DNA of 14,118 bases from NCBI GenBank assembly GCA_030529405.1, contig JAUMWZ010000027.1:1-14118 (forward strand), read 5' to 3'. The notes under the pieces are model-generated. The model was given only the letters and a program-made list of their open reading frames with translations, was not told the origin of the DNA and did not search any database. Shown here piece by piece: positions 13,180 through 14,118 of the stretch. A program made the translations under genes and the position numbers. How positions within the stretch are numbered: position 1 is the stretch's first letter; every line of letters starts with the position of its first letter. The stretch is from Bacteroides sp. GTDB taxonomy: Bacteria; Bacteroidota; Bacteroidia; Bacteroidales; Bacteroidaceae.

Positions 13180-13944
13180 TTATTGTTTATCTTTCAAGTC
13201 GCCAACTTGGTAGTATGGGAACATATTTTCTACCATCCAGTTGTTTGCATCTCCTGCACTCATCTTCCAACCTGAGTTGCAAGTAGAAACAATCTCTACT
13301 AAGTTAGAACCTTTGCCCTCCATAGAGTTCTTGAAGGCTTTCTTTATTGCGTTCTTAGCCTTACGTATAGCAGCCACAGTGTGAACTGATTGACGAGTTA
13401 CGTAAGCTGTTCCTTCAAGTTGAGCAGCTATTTCTGTCATCTTTAATGGGTATCCGTGTATTTCAACGTTTCTACCTGTTGGACATGTAGAACTCTTCAT
13501 TCCAAGCAGAGTTGTAGGTGCCATCTGTCCACCTGTCATACCATAAATACCATTATTGATGAATATTATGGTTATATTGTCGCCTCTGTTGAGGGCGTGT
13601 ATTGTTTCTGCTGTGCCAATACAAGCAAGGTCGCCATCTCCTTGGTATGTGAATACCAATCTGTCTGGCCATAGCCTTTTTATAGCAGTAGCTAATGCTG
13701 GAGCTCTACCGTGAGCAGCTTCTTGCCAATCAATATCTATATAGTTATACAAGAATACTGCGCAACCAACAGGAGATATACCTACTGATTTTTCTTCTAA
13801 GCCCATTTCTTCTATAACTTCTGCTATAAGTTTGTGTACAACACCATGGCTACAACCTGGACAATAGTGCATTTGGTTGTCGTTCATTAGTGTCGGTTTC
13901 TTGTACACTAAGTTTTCGGGTTTTATTATTTCTTCTCTGGTCAT
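13180..13944 (-). CDS. 2-oxoacid:ferredoxin oxidoreductase, beta (TPP-binding) subunit
   Basis: The catalytic subunit that binds thiamine diphosphate and the [4Fe-4S] cluster next to it. The 254-aa product has the cluster motif CPGC (C28, C31), a third cysteine in GISPVGCAVF (C61) and a fourth in STCNSGW (C222), matching the usual four ligands. HGRAPALATAIKRLWPD (78-94) and the TPP-binding motif GDGDLACIG (102-110) with NNGIYGMTGGQ (130-140) are intact. No truncation is seen. It is preceded by an uncommonly strong Shine-Dalgarno for this phylum (AAGGAGGAAT, 13951-13960), nine bases before the ATG and overlapping the stop of the upstream small membrane protein. The alpha subunit expected upstream lies outside the window. 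Its type is KOR/VOR-like; substrate uncertain. Confidence 0.94.
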   Translation of the reverse strand: MTREEIIKPENLVYKKPTLMNDNQMHYCPGCSHGVVHKLIAEVIEEMGLEEKSVGISPVGCAVFLYNYIDIDWQEAAHGRAPALATAIKRLWPDRLVFTYQGDGDLACIGTAETIHALNRGDNITIIFINNGIYGMTGGQMAPTTLLGMKSSTCPTGRNVEIHGYPLKMTEIAAQLEGTAYVTRQSVHTVAAIRKAKNAIKKAFKNSMEGKGSNLVEIVSTCNSGWKMSAGDANNWMVENMFPYYQVGDLKDKQ

Positions 13945-13949
13945 AACTT

Positions 13950-13960
13950 TATTCCTCCTT
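13950..13960 (-). promoter_or_regulatory. Strong Shine-Dalgarno before the beta subunit
   Basis: The minus strand reads AAGGAGGAATA before GTT-ATG. Such a full AGGAGG site is rare in Bacteroidota, where most genes, including all others in this window, have A/T-rich leaders. It adjoins the stop of the upstream gene and could make the beta subunit efficiently re-initiated. Confidence 0.7.
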
Positions 13961-14118
13961 TATCTGTTGATGAACCGTATAAAGAACTCCATCACTTTTA
14001 CGAATATTGCACACATACCCACAATGAAGAATAGCTTCAAGCTGCTTCCTGATACAAAGTATATAACGATTGTGGCTATTGCCAATATTATAAAGATGAT
14101 GTTTAATATGTTCCTTAT
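13960..14118 (-). CDS. Small membrane protein in the oxidoreductase operon (partial)
   Basis: The open frame runs from the right edge to a stop 15 bp before the beta subunit ATG; the first part of the gene is missing. The 52 visible residues hold two hydrophobic segments (about residues 3-18, NILNIIFIILAIATIV, and 27-42, LKLFFIVGMCAIFVKV), a short GSSLK turn and a charged end (FFIRFINR). It is not a ferredoxin or an alpha subunit, so a small two-helix membrane protein appears inserted between the presumed alpha gene and beta. I do not recognise the family. It could tether the enzyme to the membrane or be an unrelated hitch-hiker; nothing in the sequence decides this. Confidence 0.65.
   Translation of the reverse strand: MRNILNIIFIILAIATIVIYFVSGSSLKLFFIVGMCAIFVKVMEFFIRFINR

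Noticed and set aside
12714..13286. A 190-aa rightward open frame antisense to the oxidoreductase genes
   Set aside because: It lies wholly opposite two strongly conserved coding regions, and its serine/leucine-rich composition is typical of an antisense shadow.

Overview
The window looks like a chromosomal segment of an AT-rich member of the Bacteroidota, most likely order Bacteroidales; family and genus cannot be fixed from the sequence alone. The reasons are the rplM-rpsI-rpsB-tsf gene order with Bacteroidales-like protein sequences, promoters of the Bacteroidota type (TTTG about 19-21 bp upstream of TAnnTTTG), A/T-rich start regions that mostly lack a Shine-Dalgarno sequence, and a Bacteroidota 'putative porin' (Porin_10 type) gene.

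Layout. 1-3250: the leftward translation operon rplM-rpsI-rpsB-tsf, with a good promoter at 3216-3246, structured leaders ahead of rplM and rpsB, a terminator-like hairpin between rpsB and tsf, and a strong terminator after tsf. 3359-3985: a leftward secreted protein of unknown function. 4443-4607: a short leftward 2[4Fe-4S] ferredoxin (54 aa) with its own promoter and terminator, divergent from 4808-6634, a rightward U32-family protein (RlhA-like, probably an RNA hydroxylase). 6961-7945: a leftward pair, a small one-TM protein and a lipoprotein. 8250-12067: a leftward operon of putative porin, lipid-anchored solute-binding protein and Gfo/Idh/MocA oxidoreductase, with an 8-nt overlap between the first two. 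12617-14118: the distal part of a leftward 2-oxoacid:ferredoxin oxidoreductase operon (gamma, beta and a truncated small membrane protein); the alpha subunit should lie beyond the right edge.

The most unusual content is not a gene. Six clusters of a degenerate tandem repeat, approximate consensus CTTGCAAACTGTATATAGTC plus two bases, with a period of 22 bp, occupy five intergenic gaps and one coding region. All six lie in the same orientation on the + strand. In two clusters the 22-bp step is replaced by alternating 18- and 26-bp steps that still sum to 44. One cluster has been read into protein, forming the linker just after the lipidation cysteine of the solute-binding lipoprotein. The repeats are absent from the ribosomal-protein region.

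No rRNA, tRNA, CRISPR array, transposase or phage gene was seen. Functional calls are strong for the translation genes, the ferredoxin and the oxidoreductase subunits, moderate for the U32, porin and Gfo/Idh/MocA proteins (family clear, substrate unknown), and absent for three small or secreted proteins.
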